Source: Bacteroidales bacterium (GTDB lineage: Bacteria > Bacteroidota > Bacteroidia > Bacteroidales > UBA7960). Taken from it: 8,343 nucleotides of DNA. The notes beneath the pieces were generated by a model, which was given only the letters and a program-made list of their open reading frames with translations, was not told where the DNA came from and did no database searches. The DNA lies in assembly GCA_007122745.1 (NCBI GenBank), contig SKTA01000078.1:1-8343 (forward strand). Direction: 5' to 3'. Shown here in pieces: positions 6,716 through 8,343 of the stretch. A program made the position numbers and the translations under genes. Each line of letters begins with the position of its first letter. Positions within the stretch are counted from its first letter, which is position 1.

Positions 6716-6739
6716 ATCTGTGCATCTGTGGCATTTTTG
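6716..6739 (+). repeat. Dispersed 24-base intergenic repeat, copy 2
   Basis: Matches 3515-3538 at 23 of 24 bases. Similarity continues more weakly to about 6758, where GTGTGGACCC resembles the right inverted end of the 141-bp segment. GGAATCCACT at 6774-6783 resembles its left end. This copy lies in the predicted 5' leader of pcm, about 20-40 bases before the start codon. Confidence 0.8.
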
Positions 6740-6794
6740 TTCTTTTCTGTGTGGACCCGGAATTTCTATTGATGGAATCCACTTTTGCGTAAAG

Positions 6795-6826
6795 CAAATA
6801 TAATATTTTGAGGGAAATCATACAAG
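6795..6826 (-). promoter_or_regulatory. Bacteroidota-type promoter of pcm and the membrane protein gene
   Basis: On the minus strand TATATTTG (6802-6795) matches the -7 consensus TAnnTTTG exactly. CTTG (6826-6823) sits 20 bases upstream and matches the -33 TTTG at three of four bases. Transcription should start near 6790, giving a leader of about 90 bases that contains the dispersed repeat. The site begins ten bases after the stop of the acyl-CoA reductase gene, so the pcm operon can be transcribed independently of it. Confidence 0.6.
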
Positions 6827-6835
6827 GTGGATGCT

Positions 6836-7918
6836 TTAAACATCCAGAAGAAAGACCATCGTATCAATACCATCCGAATAATCTGACAAAACAGGATGTT
6901 GACTTTGTCCTGGAGCTACCAGCGATGTATTCTGAAGGTTCATTTTTATGTTGGAAACCACGCATTGCAACTTATGCAGTCGTTGTTTAATGAACTGAAT
7001 GACATCTTGTTGACCCTGGTAGTAAGAATAATTCAACACAGATACTGAAGGGGTGATGTCAGGGGACTCCCGAAGCAGGAAAAATTCCATGTCCCTGAAT
7101 GGGGTTTCTTCTACCATAAATAATGCCCTGGCATGTTTAAGGTTGTTATAATATTTTTTATGATGAAGAAGATGATCGTATCCTTTCCATGCACCTTGCA
7201 GTTTTGAAAGATCAAATCCATGCGGGACCAGTAAATGTGACACGCTTCGGCAGCCCAATCCAAAATAGGCGAAAACATCTTCACCAAGTTGCTGAAGATC
7301 ATCCGCGGTTTCATTTCCTGAAAGCACGGCGATTGAACTTCTGTTTTTCCTGATAATATGGGGCTTTTCAGCAAAACAGGAGGCGAAATACCGGGCTGAA
7401 TTGTCGCTGCCGGTTGCGATGTATGCATCAGCATCCAGAGGTGTTTCCCTCGAAAAAAAAATCTGGTCTTTTATTTGGGGAAGATCTGAAGTCAGGACTT
7501 CAGCAACGGCAACAGGCAGGAATGGATCCTGTGATGAAAGCTTACTGGTGAGCTGATGGCCTGCCATAACGACACATAGCAAATCATGAAAGCCTACAAG
7601 CGGAATGTTCCCAGCCATGATCACGGCAATGTTTTTCACGGATGCAGGTTCATGAAGCAGTTTTGGATAACCGTTAAACCACGTCACTAACGCTTCACGA
7701 TTCAGCATTTTTGAAAGGTTCAGAAGTGCGCGCGATATTTCCTTTAGTGTAAACCATGGATTTGTTTTTGAGGTTTTAAGACACGCATCATAAAGAAGAC
7801 ATTCATTTTTATGCTGAAACCATGGTCTGCCTTCATGCTTCAATCCTTCAGAAACCAGGCGCATGCTGTTTCCCAGCTTGAAAAAGGCTTCAATACGATC
7901 ATTAACTGTGGTGCTCAT
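6836..7918 (-). CDS. LuxC-family acyl-CoA reductase
   Basis: Related to LuxC, which reduces activated fatty acyl groups to aldehydes with NADPH in luminous bacteria. The 360-residue protein is shorter than classical LuxC (roughly 480 residues), as I recall for Bacteroidota homologues. Recognisable blocks are VIMAGNIPLVGFHDLLCVV at 99-117, GSDNSARYF at 170-178, RKNRSSIAVLSGNE at 190-203 and YFGLGCRSVSHLLVP at 218-232, where Cys223 fits the acyl-accepting catalytic cysteine of LuxC. No luxA, luxB, luxD or luxE gene is nearby, so a role in light emission is not implied. Substrate and product are unknown; fatty aldehyde or wax-type metabolism is possible. It diverges from serC. The ATG at 7918 follows an A/C-rich leader without a Shine-Dalgarno site, and a weak promoter candidate lies at 7970-7977. 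Confidence 0.85.
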   Translation of the reverse strand: MSTTVNDRIEAFFKLGNSMRLVSEGLKHEGRPWFQHKNECLLYDACLKTSKTNPWFTLKEISRALLNLSKMLNREALVTWFNGYPKLLHEPASVKNIAVIMAGNIPLVGFHDLLCVVMAGHQLTSKLSSQDPFLPVAVAEVLTSDLPQIKDQIFFSRETPLDADAYIATGSDNSARYFASCFAEKPHIIRKNRSSIAVLSGNETADDLQQLGEDVFAYFGLGCRSVSHLLVPHGFDLSKLQGAWKGYDHLLHHKKYYNNLKHARALFMVEETPFRDMEFFLLRESPDITPSVSVLNYSYYQGQQDVIQFIKQRLHKLQCVVSNIKMNLQNTSLVAPGQSQHPVLSDYSDGIDTMVFLLDV

Positions 7919-7969
7919 GGTGTTTGTTGTAATCCGGCATATGCCTTCAGATGTGATTGTTTTTCAATG

Positions 7970-7977
7970 TAAAGATA
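7970..7977 (-). promoter_or_regulatory. Weak -7 element candidate for the acyl-CoA reductase
   Basis: TATCTTTA on the minus strand matches TAnnTTTG except for the last base and lies about 50 bases upstream of the ATG at 7918. No TTTG stands at the proper distance upstream, so support is weak. Confidence 0.2.
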
Positions 7978-8007
7978 GGCTTTGAAAAATAAATTTGCGG
8001 TTTTTCT

Positions 8008-8037
8008 TTTGCCTCTTGTTTTATTTTGCCATATTTG
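8008..8037 (+). promoter_or_regulatory. Candidate promoter for serC and its leader
   Basis: TTTG (8008-8011), an 18-base spacer and CATATTTG (8030-8037) match the Bacteroidota TTTG/TAnnTTTG promoter with one mismatch. Transcription would start near 8043, giving serC a leader of about 215 bases. I saw no better promoter between 8040 and 8257. Confidence 0.4.
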
Positions 8038-8081
8038 CGGCATAATAGGAAAAAAAGTTGCATCTTGCAACAAAAGTTTTC

Positions 8082-8108
8082 AACCCGAATTTTTCCGGTT
8101 ATTTTTTT
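8082..8108 (+). terminator. Terminator-like hairpin with T-run in the serC leader
   Basis: AACCCGAA (8082-8089) pairs with TTCCGGTT (8093-8100) across a three-base loop, with one C-C mismatch in eight positions, and is followed by A and seven T residues (8102-8108). A separate stem GTTGCA/TGCAAC (8057-8062, 8066-8071) lies just upstream. Together these could end a short leader transcript of about 65 bases or serve as an attenuator. The stem is weak and interrupted. Confidence 0.35.
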
Positions 8109-8120
8109 AAAGAAGTGTTT

Positions 8121-8181
8121 TCCTTAGTTGGTTATCCCGGAAACGGGCTGGTAAGGACAGATGGGGTTTTTTATCATAACC
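8121..8181 (+). ncRNA. Candidate structured leader RNA upstream of serC
   Basis: An outer stem TCCTTA/TAAGGA (8121-8126, 8152-8157) encloses an inner hairpin CCCG/CGGG (8136-8139, 8144-8147) closed by a GAAA tetraloop. The internal-loop bases GGTTAT (8130-8135) are fully complementary to ATAACC (8176-8181) downstream, which would make a pseudoknot. This is typical riboswitch-like architecture but matches no riboswitch class I recognise. The element ends 76 bases before the serC ATG. Without an alignment, chance pairing in a low-complexity leader cannot be excluded. Confidence 0.4.
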
Positions 8182-8257
8182 TGGACACCATAAGAAGCGA
8201 ATAATCAGTAAATGAATAAATAACAACCTTAATTAATCACCCAAAAATCTAATCATT

Positions 8258-8343
8258 ATGAAAAAACATAATTTTAGTGCCGGTCCTTCAATTTTGGCAA
8301 AAGAGGTCATTGAAAACACGGCAAAAGCAGTTCTTGATTTAAA
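8258..8343 (+). CDS. serC: Phosphoserine aminotransferase, N-terminus only
   Basis: Converts 3-phosphohydroxypyruvate and glutamate to phosphoserine with pyridoxal phosphate, the second step of serine synthesis; SerC also acts in pyridoxal phosphate synthesis in some bacteria. Only 28 codons lie in the window: MKKHNFSAGPSILAKEVI followed by ENTAKAVLDL. The NFSAGP(S/A)xLP-like start is characteristic of SerC, although the usual Pro in that motif is Ala here (ILAKEV). The reading frame runs off the right edge. The start lacks a Shine-Dalgarno site and has an A/T-rich leader, as is common in Bacteroidota. It is divergent from the acyl-CoA reductase gene and has a long leader with possible RNA structure. 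Confidence 0.9.
   Translation, partial: MKKHNFSAGPSILAKEVIENTAKAVLDL

Larger units (their letters stand above)
7919..8257. other. Divergent intergenic region between the acyl-CoA reductase and serC
   Basis: This 339-base AT-rich stretch has no convincing gene. Starting from the acyl-CoA reductase side it holds a perfect 10-bp palindrome GGCATATGCC (7936-7945), a weak minus-strand promoter candidate (7970-7977), two copies of ATTTGCGG exactly 40 bases apart (7993-8000, 8033-8040), a plus-strand promoter candidate (8008-8037), a short hairpin (8057-8071), a terminator-like hairpin (8082-8108) and a possible pseudoknotted RNA (8121-8181). The long serC leader is consistent with RNA-level regulation. 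A possible 10-codon leader ORF lies at 8161-8193. Confidence 0.7.

Noticed and set aside
7936..7945. Perfect palindrome GGCATATGCC upstream of the acyl-CoA reductase as an operator
   Set aside because: Ten bases are too short to stand out by chance alone, and no second copy is visible in the window. It is mentioned only as part of the intergenic description.

Overview
The window looks like a stretch of a Bacteroidota chromosome, probably class Bacteroidia. The signs are upstream sequences that fit the Bacteroidota promoter (TTTG, about 20 bases, TAnnTTTG) with few strong Shine-Dalgarno sites, a eukaryote-type monofunctional proline dehydrogenase, a DUF2891 protein with a lipoprotein signal, and a LuxC-family acyl-CoA reductase divergent from serC, a pairing I recall from Bacteroidota genomes. 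Genus cannot be fixed from the sequence alone. No rRNA, tRNA, CRISPR array or prophage is visible. Base composition varies: one hand-counted line in the DUF2891 gene (2161-2220) is 68% GC, and one in the acyl-CoA reductase gene (7141-7200) is 33% GC.

Layout from left to right. Bases 3-56 may be the last codons of an upstream + strand gene. Proline dehydrogenase (124-1287, +) converges, with a 13-base gap, on a DUF2891 lipoprotein gene (1301-2398, -). A TrmH/SpoU-family RNA methyltransferase (2514-3332, -) follows. Bases 3333-3588 hold a palindrome, two telomere-like heptamer arrays and, between them, a 141-bp segment bounded by inverted repeats that looks inserted. Next come a large membrane protein with a spermidine-synthase/methyltransferase-like central domain (3562-6000, -) and an exported protein-L-isoaspartate O-methyltransferase, pcm (5997-6698, -). 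These two overlap at a TGATG junction and form an operon with a good promoter at 6795-6826. A LuxC-family acyl-CoA reductase (6836-7918, -) and the start of serC (8258 to the window end, +) diverge from a 339-bp intergenic region that carries a candidate promoter and two candidate RNA structures.

The functional theme that stands out is the pcm pair. Pcm carries a signal peptide. The positive-inside pattern of the coupled 14-helix membrane protein puts its methyltransferase-like domain on the outer face of the inner membrane. Both would then act outside the cytoplasm, where S-adenosylmethionine is not normally expected, and the membrane protein's own SAM motif looks eroded. A periplasmic protein-repair or modification unit, with the membrane protein as partner, anchor or SAM route, is a hypothesis. 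The other notable items are the apparent insertion into the heptamer array and a possible pseudoknotted leader RNA ahead of serC. The remaining genes look like ordinary housekeeping or accessory genes.
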